Shown: one piece after another, positions 54,551 to 64,000 of the stretch
Numbering within the stretch: position 1 is the first letter of the stretch
Layout of the letters: each line of letters begins with the position of its first letter
NCBI RefSeq assembly: GCF_035083965.1
Contig: NC_089733.1
Location: 3,738,501 to 3,802,500, forward strand
Reading direction: 5' to 3'
Origin: Branchiostoma lanceolatum
Lineage: Eukaryota > Chordata > Leptocardii > Amphioxiformes > Branchiostomatidae
Length of the DNA: 64,000 nucleotides
Position numbers and translations under genes: made by a program
The notes under the pieces: generated by a model
Told to the model about the DNA's origin: nothing
Seen by the model: the letters and a program-made list of their open reading frames with translations, nothing else
The model's database searches: none

Positions 54551-55050
54551 TTTCTGCTTCTTTTTTCTGCTTTTCGACTTCTAAAGGATTGCACAGGGGT
54601 ATAGCCAGATCTCTGCAGAGTGAGATCCAAAATAACCAAACTAAACCAATCTCTGCAGCAAAAGAACTTTTGCAGCGATATGTTGAAAATTGCGATCCAG
54701 CGTTCCTTCGAAAATAAACGCCAGCGACCAGACAGAAAACTTCTGTCCATCGTGGTAGGTCATCAAAAGAATGTCATGACAAGATTAATGACCTTGTGGC
54801 TGCCCCCGTCTGCCACAGAAAGAGTATAGGTATTTTTTTCAGGACAAAATAAAGTAACAATTCACAAATCTAGAAAAACTATATAATCTATTAGTTCGTC
54901 TTAATAAAACATAGACCTAGTCCGGCACGCCTAACTAAATATACAGCAACTGAGCAAGTAAAAACCCTTTAATGACCTCAGTGGGTGGCGCACGGAAATG
55001 AGCTTCCAACAGATGTGTAACATTACAACTGCACTTCCTAAAGATTTACG

Positions 55051-56080
55051 TTGTCTAACAACCGATTTCATGGTGCGTGCCTGACTCAATTTTCCCACAC
55101 TCGTGTTTGTTTGTTTGTAGCGTCTACAGTAGGGAAAAATCTTCCCTGCGACATTTGTCCTATGGCGTTGATGGATGGGTCAAAGTTGTTTTTTTCAAAG
55201 ATCAATAGTGCATTCAAGGACAAACTTCACGCAACTCAAAGGGTAGAATTTGAGGGGACAGCTACGTCTTAGGGATTTATTCGCTCTAAAGTTCGTGCAG
55301 ATGGTACCTGCTTGTTCATAAGCCTAATAGTCTCATTGAAAAGTCAGCTTATTACGCTTAAAGGCACAGATCTTTATAAGCACATTTATGACCTTGGACT
55401 AAACCTTGAACAGTTAACGGAATATGAGATGGCTCAAAAGTTACGAGAACTACTGGTGTGTGAGTTTACAGATAATATGGAACTGTACTACAGTGCTTCC
55501 ATAGGAACTGGGCAAGATTATCTCGAAACTGTGGCTCAATTCAGCGTGTCTGGAACATACAATGTACCTTTAGGCGACGCTGCAGTTTGAGGACTAAGTG
55601 ACATGTTGCAGACGCCAATTATCGTTCTCAGTAACATAAACGAATCCCCTATTGTAGTAACAATTAAACCCCAAGTAAAGGATCGATTCAAACAACGACA
55701 ACAATTTTCCTCATACATGATGTGCATTTCAATGCATTTCGATGCAGCCAAATCTACATCTACCCCAAGTGACATGAAGGAAGAGACTAGACTGAAATCT
55801 AGCAGCGTAAAGAATCGTATGTGATTGAACAGAACTCAAAAGACGTTGTCAACCCATTGCCTTTCAAGTGTGGTTGCGAAAGAACGGACAAGCAAGAAAA
55901 AGAGCATTGCAATATCTTGAAGTGTAAATGTTTCCAACATGATTTCGCATGTACAGATATGTGTAGCTGTAAATTCTGTGCAAATAAGAAACGTCTGATT
56001 ACTGGAAAACGTTGTGTGAAACGCAAACACGTCCATCAACATAGGTTTGAAAGTAGATTGTCCTTCGCTAACCATTCCCT
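55051..56080 (+). pseudogene. OTU-type cysteine protease plus CXC zinc module, broken
   Basis: One frame runs from 55051 to 55824, interrupted by TAG (55270), TGA (55588) and TGA (55822). It contains VRADGTCLFISLIVSL, where DG(N/T)C is the OTU catalytic-Cys motif. QDYLETVAQFSVSGT then LSDMLQTPIIVLSNINE match the middle of OTU (W.....L.A....PI.V). SSYMMCISMHFDA lies where the catalytic His (HY/HF) is expected. A shifted frame (from 55836) reads PFKCGCERTDKQEKEHCNIL, KCKCFQHDFACTDMCSCKFC, ANKKR. This is a CXC-like zinc module (tesmin/TSO1-like C.C....C...C.C..C.N). OTU proteases remove ubiquitin; element-borne copies are known in principle. Three stops and a shift argue for decay. Confidence 0.62.
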
Positions 56081-56329
56081 TGACAAACCGAACAGAGGCC
56101 CTCTACGTGACTTTGAGCGTTGTTTGTTAATTGAAATAATGCAAAATAACGATATGATTATGAACATAACCGCAAATGATATCAATGATTTGTATTTCTT
56201 AAGAACAATGATATTTCTCACGTTTTCTTGCTCAACCACACTAGTTTTCCGACATGTATAACATCATATGTAATTAGATGTAACTTTCATGACTTATTAT
56301 TCATAATTCATGCTAATTCGATGACGTAA

Positions 56330-56600
56330 TCGCTCAAAATCCAAGATGGCGGACAAGATGAGTATCTTAGGTATAAACAGGCTTTTTGCCTTCAAATTCG
56401 TCACTACCTGGTATTTTCTTAACCAGTAACATTCATATTAATGTTTCCAGTCTCTTTATTTTGTGATTTAGGGTAATAAATGGAAAAAGAATGTATTCTA
56501 AAAATGTCAAAATGGCCGATCCATGATGGCGGATCCCAGGGATCGCTAACAACACATGACTTCATTCTATGACGTCATTTTGACGTCAACGTAATCGCCA
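56330..56600. promoter_or_regulatory. Cluster of CRE-like and YY1-like sites in repeat DNA
   Basis: CAAGATGGCGGAC (about 56342) and ATGATGGCGGATC (about 56524) match the YY1 core AAnATGGCGG. TGACGTCATTTTGACGTCAACG (about 56570-56590) contains two CRE-like TGACGTCA words. Position relative to any active promoter is unknown. The region also looks like interspersed-repeat sequence. Confidence 0.35.
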
Positions 56601-56935
56601 TTGACGTTGTATGCCTTGGCATAGCTTAAAAGCAATAATACACTCTATTTTGCTTAATAACTCATAGACGGATTTTTTTTTTCTCCGACGAAAATTTTTC
56701 ATATGGCACACATTAAAACACGCCTGGGTCCAAACGGACCCCATACGGTCGGATGAGGGTTAAGATGACGAGTATACGAGTGATGCGGAATTGCTGGCTG
56801 CTGCAGGTAATGTTATATTGTGCTGTTATTAAAATCAGAGGATCTTTGTAGTTTATTGTAAGATAACTTTATAAAGCAATGTGCTCTACTTAATGATTTT
56901 TGTGTACGTTGAATTTCTTCTTCAGGGGGCGTTCT

Positions 56936-57715
56936 TGATGACAGTCGACACACAGGTTACCACCTGGGGAGAGATCACACCAGCTGTGAGCCAAGACTCT
57001 GACAACAGGCCCAGTACATCATCTGCATCCGAATCCGCATCCGACAGCATCCAGCTGCAGGGCTGGCAGAAGTACTGGAATCAACCAGCTACATCTGCTC
57101 AAACCCTTGGCTTGTCGGCTCCGAACATCAAGTGGCTTATACATGAAGAGACTTACGGTCTTTTCGGAACCGCATTTACATACGGGAATGCAAGAGGAGA
57201 GACAGTGGAGAGAAAGCAATTAAAGAAGAAGATGGAATCCACCCACTTCCTTTACCTATATGTGTTAAGGGTTCGGTGCCCAACATGCTGGCCTTTTTCA
57301 CAACCCCTGCCTTCTTCTGGAGACCAGTCGGTGTCATGCAAGCCAAGATCCGCTGCCCCAACACCAACTGCCAAGCACCACCAGGGGAATATCTGGAAAT
57401 GAAAGGCTTTGGCAGCTATGCTCGGCAAGTGTGTGGGATGAAGAACTACTACACCCTATTGACCGAGAAGCTGAAGTTTTAAAAAAAGCGAGGCAGTCGG
57501 GTGGAGCAGAGCCACAGCAATACTTATGGATGGCTTATAGTGTAAACATCCTAATGAAGATGGCCCTAGCCATCAGGAGTATATTCCCTGCCATTATCTG
57601 CGGAAAGTGTTCCATCGACAGAGGTGTGGTCACCCTGCTAGGCGACCGGATAAATGCTGCATCCAAGAGCAAGGTGCAACGAACCAGGTGTATGTCACCA
57701 GTGTGCTGAAATCTA
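56936..57715 (+). pseudogene. DUF6729-like protein relic
   Basis: The exon after CTTCTTCAG reads MTVDTQVTTWGEITPAVSQD, a Ser-rich run and IKWLIHEETYGLFGTAFTYG. After a frame change, NMLAFFTTPAFFWRPVGVMQ, KIRCPNTNCQAPPGEYLEMK and YARQVCGMKNYYTLLTEKLK follow. That is FF..P.FFW.P......IRCP...C, then R.V......Y.L.TE.L. After a further gap, FPAIICGKCSIDRGVVTLLG then DRINAASKSKVQR matches FPA..T....D..VV.L..DR..G.S. These are successive landmarks of the DUF6729 domain (name from memory) found in animal element proteins. Several shifts and stops make it non-functional. Confidence 0.6.
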
Positions 57716-58572
57716 TACCACCATCCAGGGTATTGGGAAAGAATGGTACCGGTACAAATGGCGACAAAATCAAGAACAAGCGCAGCTAAACCTTTACTGA
57801 TCTTTCCTCAATGAACTCTGCGCAACTACAAACGTAAGACTTTTGACACTTAATGTAAATGGCATGAAAGACAAGATGAATCGTTCACTGGCAGTATGGT
57901 GTTTGGGTACTAATTTCAGATAGAGGAGTTGGAATACTCTTGTCTCAGAGGTTGTCTATAGTGTCCTCCAAGGTGGACGTGGACGGTAGTGTTGTGTCAA
58001 TCCTCATCTCAGATGGGCTGACGAAATCCAATGTTATTCATGCATGTGCCTTAACAAAAGAGCACTGCCAGGCCGCGCAAAAACGCAAATGTACGAATTT
58101 GATGATGATAAGCAAAATGGCTAGTGCAAAGAGGCAGGCAGACGGAACCCGGGGATTTCACAGCAAAAACTGTACCGTAACAATACGCAATGCGGTTAAC
58201 AATTCCTTATTATACGGTATGTTGCACATTTGTGCATGAAAGGGGGTGACACTGTATCCCCGGAAGAATTTTAAATACTGCTTTATGATAAATGATGGAC
58301 ATGGCATTTGGACATACCGTGGTCACTATTGGTAGGGGTGCATCATGTACATGCTCAGAAATGTCAACCTTCTTTTTGTTTGAAGCTACAGATTGTCCTA
58401 GAAGACATAGTTGTATGTCTTCTACCTCAAGCAAGAATGGAAAAGTAAGTGCATGACATGACTTGTCATTTTTTGCTGACGAATAAAATTATGGAGGCTA
58501 TATTTAATTCATATTCATTGTAACGGGCACTGCTTAAACCTTGTCATTTGTAAATCGTGTGCCTTGCCGCAG
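57716..58572. other. Unassigned; exon-like block at 57940-58220
   Basis: The frame SIVSSKVDVDGSVVSILISD at 57952-58012 looks coding and then turns low quality. No motif is recognised. Confidence 0.3.
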
Positions 58573-59183
58573 ATACGCAACGTGATCGACCGCCTGCAGG
58601 ATTGCTGCCGATATTTCCTGCACAGCCCGAAGAGGAGCGGTGCGCTTGAGAAGGTGATAAAGCACAACATCGGTGACGAGACCAAGAGGAAGCTTCTCAT
58701 GGACCTCTACAAAACCCGCTGGGCAGAGCGTCACAATACGTATCAACATTTCTACCAAGCATATGTGTTCATTGTAGAAACTCTACAAATGATTGCATAC
58801 AGCCGCCACCTTGACGGGTACGGAGACAAGTACGCCGACTGGGACACCGGTAACCGAAGTGATGCTCATCAGATTCTAAAGAGCATCACTTCCTACCGGT
58901 TCATCGTAGTGTTCCTCGTCGTGTACCAGTATCTCTCCCATCTAGCGGGGACTACCGTAAGACTGTAGGGAAGGGCAGTGGATATCGTGGAGGCCCACGA
59001 GATGGTCACAGAAATCCGGGACATCTACAAAAAGGAGCGGCAAGATGTTGAGAAAGGGTTCGGCCACATCTTCGAACAAAGCCAGCGAATGGCCGAGAAG
59101 GTTGGCAGTGCTCCTGAGATGCCCAATATCACCGTTTGCCAATGGCATCAAAAACATTGTCCCCCGTTCGTAAAGGGACGCTA
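58573..59183 (+). pseudogene. hAT-family transposase relic (DUF4371/TTF-type C-terminal part)
   Basis: After an AG acceptor at 58572 the frame reads IRNVIDRLQDCCRYFLHSPK, SGALEKVIKHN, KLLMDLYKTRWAERHNTYQH, then FYQAYVFIVETLQMIAYSR and SYRFIVVFLVVYQYLSHLAG. It crosses a TAG at 58966 and continues DIVEAHEMVTEIRDIYKKER and GHIFEQSQRMAEKVGSAPEM. The KTRW.ER.....F motif, the long alpha-helical insert and L(Q/*)G.A.DI..A...V are features of P52rIPK/ZMYM-like hAT proteins. The C-terminal dimerisation domain is missing. One stop in the expected Gln position (CAG to TAG) shows decay. Confidence 0.72.
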
Positions 59184-59503
59184 AGTCGAAAATCGATTAT
59201 CTTTTGCCTTATTTCGAAACGTATCATGTATGTTTAAAAGTCTGCATGATATATACCGGGGAAAATATCGACGCAACCACCTGCCCAACATGTAAAAAAG
59301 ACCGGTTTGACGGGAGTGGAAAGGCAAAGAAGGAGTGCTATTCCACTGATCGACACTGTCGATACTTTATTTTTTTGTTCGTACCGTATTTACTTTATTA
59401 ACATACATAATAATACATAATAATATATGGAAAATCTTAACTAATTGTAGTGTTGGTTGAAATTACAATGATGGTTTTAGATATTGTTAATGCTTATCCA
59501 TTT

Positions 59504-60330
59504 CTATAATGCTCTTAAGTCGGTTTCTGAAGAGGGCAAAGTTCGGTTTGACATTTTGAACAAAACATGAATATACACAGTACTTAGCAATACAATGTGA
59601 AATGTCGTAACAGGGTGATAACCTTCAATTATACCATATATGGCCATGTTTTTATTTAGGACCAGGTCCTGATTGGTGTAACGCTTCCACCAGATACAGA
59701 AATGTTTCCAAAATTTTTCAACGTCTTTGCAGTACAGAAATAAATGTTCAATCGCATGTTTTTCTATACAGTTGTTACATTGATCAGATTCTATTAAATT
59801 GTTTTTTCTTAACCAACTGTTTGTAGCTAGGTAATGGTGAGTGATCTTGTATTGAAAACATTGTAACTTCATTTCCTTTGTAGCATCAAAAGCAGCAGTA
59901 TATGCCTTCTCAATGTATCTTCTCCAATTTTGTGTATTATTTCATTTTCTCTACTAGGGGGTACATATTGTTTTTGTATAAGGATATCATATAATTGTTT
60001 GCATGTTGTTGTAAGGGGATGCACTTTTTCTGTATATTCAATAATATTGTTAGAGGTGTACTTTCTTCCGTTGTTTTTGATTACATCTTTCCACTTCTTA
60101 GGTATGGCCGCTTTTATCGAGTTATATTTCATTATTTGCCTTTAATCTATGGCTAATCCATATAGATTATGTAAGTCTTTGATAGTAAGAAATGATCCGT
60201 CCCCGTACAACAAGTCATTCAAATAGATTATGCCAGCATCTGCCCAGATTTTGTCATACAATGGTACATTATCGACCATTATTCCATATGATTTGAGAAC
60301 AAATCTGTCTGTGTGTTTCTGGGTTATACT
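59504..60330 (-). pseudogene. L1/Tx1-like LINE, 3' part of ORF2 (minus strand)
   Basis: On the minus strand, frames give DKIWADAGIIYLNDLLYGDG, SFLTIKDLHNLYGL, stop, then YNSIKAAIPKKWKDVI. A further frame gives FQYKITHHYLATNSWLRKNN, LIESDQCNNCIEKHAIEHLF and LYCKDVEKFWKHFCIWWKRY. The C-x2-C...H-x-x-x-x-C pattern (CNNC...EHLFLYC) is the zinc-knuckle-like domain after the RT of L1/Tx1-type LINEs. The order W..AGI..L.DLL..G.F then the knuckle fits. At least two stops break it. RT itself is absent. Confidence 0.75.
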
Positions 60331-60847
60331 TTACAATTTCTTCCCATGCAGATAAGATATCTTTTTAAATGGTCGATACTTTATATGGAGTACCACAGAT
60401 TGCGCAAATGCTACAACAACACGGGTCAACAATCGACCAGAATGTCCCGCGATTCATTTCCAACATAAGGGAGACAGCAGTATGGAAAGAACGCTATACT
60501 TTGAAACTTGGTTAATTGTAAAAAAAAGTCTCCCTCACAGAGGCAACTCTGGTCCAAAGAAGTGGCGCACGTCGTGAAGAGTAAGCTGTGACTGGGTTAG
60601 TGCATATATAGAGGCGGATCTGAACTCAACAGCTGTCCTCAAAAACATCGGTAAGTTATAGTGCTATTTAAATGATTCATTGCTTCCAGTATCATAAACA
60701 TATGTGTAAATGCCAATTTTGAAATACCGCCATCTAACTAGCATAGCAAGATACTTTCCCGCCAAAGTTAGTCCTAGGATCCAAGGGAAGTATCCCCAAC
60801 TATCATTTTCTTTGATCTCATTTCTATCCATCCCTTTATTTATTCAG
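60331..60847. other. No recognised gene
   Basis: Contains a possible donor (AACATCGGTAAGT at about 60645) that could end an upstream exon of the DUF7869 relic. No readable motif. Confidence 0.3.
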
Positions 60848-61260
60848 GTAAAGGTCAGCTTTTTGGTCGTTGGTCATACCCATAAGCACGTGGATCAATT
60901 TTACAGCAGGACATCTACAACACTGTAAAGTTCAGAGGCCACAACACTGCCAAAGCTAATAGAAACAATTGAAAGGTCCTACACACCAGCACCTCATGCG
61001 TTTCAGTGAAGCATGTGAGGGACTACAAAGAGTGGCTGTCGGATGAGCTAGAAAATAGCTCTGACCCTCACTGCTTTAAGTTTATCATGGAGCAAGGAGC
61101 AAACCTGCCAACCATTCTATACAAAGACTACGTATACAGCACAGACAATACCTGGAACAACAGCAATCCTCCTCCGGACAACCCCAACAACACCACTTCA
61201 GCTTGTCAAGCCATCAGCAATCAGACAGCATCGAACGGTCCAAAGAATTTGCAAGGCTGA
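60848..61260 (+). pseudogene. DUF7869-like protein relic
   Basis: After a TATTCAG acceptor the frame reads KVSFLVVGHTHKHVDQFYSR and TSTTL. It then crosses a TAA and continues ATTLPKLIETIERSYTPAPH to a TGA. A shifted frame from about 61003 gives VRDYKEWLSDELENSSDPHC then FKFIMEQGANLPTILYKD and an Asn/Pro-rich tail. GHTH..(V/I)DQ.(F/Y)SR.S, the TLP.LI helix and the .Y..WL.......H.FKF segment are the landmarks of DUF7869 (name from memory), found at the C-terminus of many marine-invertebrate element proteins. Two stops and a shift show decay. A related intact segment is at 26.22-26.89 kb (minus). Confidence 0.65.
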
Positions 61261-62310
61261 CAACTGACCAGCACCAGTGGTGGCTTCATCTGTTCGCAAG
61301 TCTCGAGGAGGAGTACTGCTATGACCCTTGCGATCCCTGATTTGGTGAGTGCTATTGTAACGCGTTGCTGTAGCCATGATGTGGGCCTGTGAACGTTCTT
61401 GGTGCTGGTGTAGTTAAAAGAAACCATAAGCTCAAAAGACATTTCATGCAATGTACCAAAGTTAACTACAAATCATTAGTGATCTGTGGCCCATGGTTCA
61501 GAAGAAAATAAATCAGGACTGCAGAAGAGTGCACTGGAGGATTATGTGACTGGATCCCATTTGAGAAGAATGGCATAGAACTACTCAATTGACATTTTCT
61601 TTTCAGAGGGAACCTTCCTAGTAGTTTCCTACGATATGCAAACCACAGCTTAAAGCCAAATAACTGATGAAATGGCAGAGGATATTCAAAGTCTATAAGG
61701 GAGTTTAACGATGGTTTGCACTATGGTATTTTTCTTCTCTACGGACCTTACATCTGCTAAGGAGAAAGGCGGATCTGCATAAGCTCGGTAGTGGTCTCAT
61801 GCTGAGGGAAGGTGGCACACCGGATGTCCGGCAGCAGAGGCCCTAAACTGCAGGATTCAAGTTTCTAACCGACAACAATAAAATGCCCAAATATTAATCA
61901 TGATGTCTGTCATAACACATCCTTTCAAGCTAATGGTGGGCCAGTAGTCTAATCACATCAACCCTGAAATGAGCCAAGATAGAAGAAAAGAATGTGGAAT
62001 AATGTAGTACAACACCTTGTGCAGTAGGTTGGTATGATATTTTAGAGTGCGCATGGGAACCTGACCATAAGTCATGACAAACAAAGACATATAACAAAAG
62101 GATATGTCTGGGCTGTGAGTGAGTGAGGGTGACCAGGGTTCCTTACTGGTTGTTTAGATTTGTTTGTCTGTTTAAACGTATTTAGCTCTAGTGGTGTACA
62201 ACCCGATTGAGGTGTCATTCTTACCCACTTAGGAACATCTATAATACATCGATGAGACCTCTATGACGCTCGATCTACCGTCGGACTACACGCTCGACTA
62301 CATCGGATGT
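61261..62310. other. No recognised gene
   Basis: Non-coding with scattered stops in all frames. No repeat or motif is recognised. Confidence 0.4.
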
Positions 62311-62901
62311 CAAGTCGACTGGCGGAGAGAAGAAACGGTACATTGTGGTTGCCACATTTAAAGCTGACGGCGGTAAGTTGCCTCTGGGGGATACATTCCG
62401 TCGGAAAAGGGCGCTAGGAACAGAAATCTAGCATCCAGACTGTAAGGTGACGGCGTCTGTCTAGCAATGCGTCTGGATGGACGAAAATGCTGTCTGTAAT
62501 GGATGGGGCGCACCTTTCCGTGAGGAAAGACAGTAACTCCCGGCGGTTGCTTGTCTAAGACAGCACTCCCGGCGGTTGCTTGTCTAAGACAGCACAATGT
62601 TCCATCTTTGCGTAGATTAACAGGAAACTGCTTGCAGACAGGCATGTCGACACCCTTGTGATCCCGGGGTCTTCTCACTATGTGTACTTTATCAAACAAC
62701 ACATCTCCAATAAAAGACGACACAAAAGGATCAAAATACTTCCGATTCATTCTCCAGTTGGAAAATGACAGGAAGACGGTCAAGAAGGTAATCTGCTCCT
62801 CTCCAAAGAAGAGGAAACACCTGTTAGAACAGGAAGAAAGCAAGGCTGGATGCAATATCACCAAGTACAAACAACAATTCCACCGAGTGATATTGTTCTG
62901 A
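62311..62901 (+). CDS. Two candidate exons of an unknown element-type protein
   Basis: The first block (about 62311-62372) reads STGGEKKRYIVVATFKADG and ends at a strong GTAAGT donor. The second (about 62710-62901) reads KGSKYFRFILQLENDRKTVK, VICSSPKKRKHLLEQEESKA and then GCNITKYKQQF. The phrase 'F.F.LQL.N.....VIC.SPKKR..L...E' recurs in marine-invertebrate element proteins (memory). No name can be given. The minus-strand 170-codon frame across this region is judged a shadow. Confidence 0.35.
62536..62593. repeat. 29-bp tandem duplication
   Basis: ACTCCCGGCGGTTGCTTGTC plus TAAGACAGC occurs twice back to back without mismatch. Confidence 0.95.
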
Positions 62902-63160
62902 AAGATGACGCTGAAATTGCACGATCACAACGATGTTGCCTTCGAATATGAAGACAGAAGTGTTTTGTTATGAAAGAGGATACCAGCAGGCATCTTCTTG
63001 TCCATTCTGGCACAATGAACATTTGCTGATCCAAGTTTTCGTCAGTAACTATTTTTTTATAGCAGTCTCCCTGGTCGACATGACTGTCAGTTTAAGGTAA
63101 CGCCTGGGTCAGAAATGGCCTACCATGGAGCGCGGGTGTCAGTCACTTCTCGTCACCTGT

Positions 63161-63306
63161 GTTCGAGGATGGGCAAAGATGGAACCCATCACCACAACAC
63201 CCCCCCCCCCTTTCCCGATTTCCCTCACCTGAGTTCGAGGATGGGCAAAGATGGAACCCATCACAAGACCCCCCCGTGTCCCGAAGTCCCTCACCTGAGT
63301 TCGAGG
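63161..63306. repeat. 66-72-bp tandem repeat with poly-C
   Basis: GTTCGAGGATGGGCAAAGAT, GGAACCCATCAC, a C-run, then TCCCTCACCTGA. Starts at 63161, 63233 and (truncated) 63299. The C-run length differs between units. Confidence 0.9.
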
Positions 63307-64000
63307 TATATCATGAATTTGAACTCGAACCCAAAGTCTATTCTCCATATATAGTCTATTCCAAAATCACCCCTATTGCAAAAATGGACTAGTCCAATTA
63401 GAACATGTTCAAACTTCATGGGGTATGTGCCGGGGGGTTAAACTCGAATGATTGCCAAACTTTTGTGATTTCTGTGGTTAGTTAGACCATATCCATATTC
63501 TGAAATGCGTATTTTACAAAGATCAATTTGATACCCCCATTCCTATATGTGTAAACACTTATGACCGGTGAGAAATTACGAAAGCTCTATTTTGAAAAGA
63601 TGCATAGGCACGCAAAAACTACCTGAAATCAAATTTATGTAGTCCACACCTCTGTTCTATTGTCAAAGAGCTTGGTTACACAAGGATACGAGCATGCAGT
63701 CAGCACTGACGGAAAGGAGAAATGGAACCTGACCAAAGGAATGAAGTAAGTATAGCATGGGTATGTCCCCTGCAAGCAGTCCACCCAATAATAGACTGGG
63801 GTCATCAGGTTTTTGGTGGGGTCCGACGGGTAACCATAAACACAGCATTTATTTTCTTAAAAGCTCTAGTGGCAATTTCGAGAAGAGAGTAGATGTTAAG
63901 TGTTTTAGAAGAATATCTAGTTTCAAACTTACTTTTACAAATACTTTTAATCAGAGCTGTGTACCTAAAACCTGACATGTAAAATTGTTTATAGGTACAG
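63307..64000. other. No recognised gene; possible acceptor at the window end
   Basis: AT-rich. The final bases TTGTTTATAGGTACAG contain two AG dinucleotides that could act as acceptors for an exon beyond the window. Confidence 0.3.

Noticed and set aside
54280..54750. 156-codon minus-strand ORF
   Set aside because: Spans the MITE-like repeat. The peptide is Ser/Lys-rich without any motif.
55051..55824. Stop-codon readthrough or selenocysteine in the OTU frame
   Set aside because: Three different stops in 770 bp plus a downstream frameshift fit neutral decay better; no recoding element was recognised.
62358..62870. 170-codon minus-strand ORF
   Set aside because: The opposite strand carries a more protein-like frame with a strong donor. 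The minus reading includes the 29-bp duplication and has no recognisable motif.

Overview
This is a eukaryotic, almost certainly metazoan, window. Coding similarity comes in short blocks bounded by AG and GT splice signals, introns are long and AT-rich, and there are many minisatellites. No bacterial-type operons or ribosome binding sites are visible. The transposon repertoire (Crypton, Mutator-like, piggyBac, KDZ-like, hAT, pogo/Tigger-like, CR1-like and Tx1-like LINEs, DUF6729 and DUF7869 proteins) and the frequent GTACATGTA word suggest a marine invertebrate deuterostome. My best guess is a lancelet (Branchiostoma). That assignment is inference from memory of such genomes; no search was run.

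Most of the window is a graveyard of decayed mobile-element coding segments. From left to right: a DWKF/CIWC transposase-like relic (0-0.7 kb); a full-length but probably dead 5S rRNA-like copy (4.7 kb, minus); two LINE reverse-transcriptase scraps (5.6 and 6.4 kb) and a 24-bp minisatellite (7.0 kb); a pogo/Tigger C-terminus (8.4 kb); a CACTA-like relic (10.3-11.3 kb); a Crypton recombinase relic (14.6 kb); two copies of an unclassified CxGC zinc motif (16.2 and 21.5 kb); a C2H2 family (20, 46.6 and 50 kb); Mutator-like pieces (22.5 and 49.1 kb); a Gypsy protease scrap (24.0 kb); a KDZ-like exon (39.2 kb); a second, better-preserved Crypton copy (43 kb); a CR1-like LINE (45.5 kb); piggyBac (47.2 kb); a protein-kinase relic (51 kb); an OTU protease plus CXC relic (55-56 kb); DUF6729 (57.3 kb); hAT (58.6 kb); a LINE 3' end (59.5-60.3 kb, minus); and DUF7869 (60.9 kb).

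Two loci look like intact spliced genes rather than debris. The first, 24.28-29.10 kb (+), is a chain of exons of 150, 3 x 72, 150, 3 x 30 and 300 bp. All are phase 0. They encode a Ser/Glu-rich segment, a triplicated 24-residue coiled-coil exon, a second coiled coil, three short basic modules and a terminal domain that may be a barrel. The second is the 3' end of a HECT-like E3 ubiquitin ligase gene at 40.51-42.64 kb (+). It has four exons with fully compatible phases and ends in the catalytic-cysteine lobe. A 55-56 bp minisatellite begins inside its last codons. Exon-like blocks between 31.8 and 39.4 kb could be upstream parts of this gene or of separate elements; I cannot decide from the sequence alone.

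Nearly all recognisable coding relics lie on the plus strand. The exceptions are the 5S-like copy, a DUF7869-like ORF with its neighbour (26.2-27.3 kb) and the LINE 3' end (59.5-60.3 kb). Tandem repeats (18, 24, 25, 27, 50, 55-56, about 72 and about 150 bp units), perfect hairpins (17.2, 36.4, 41.6 kb) and a MITE-like element (54.4 kb) fill much of the rest.
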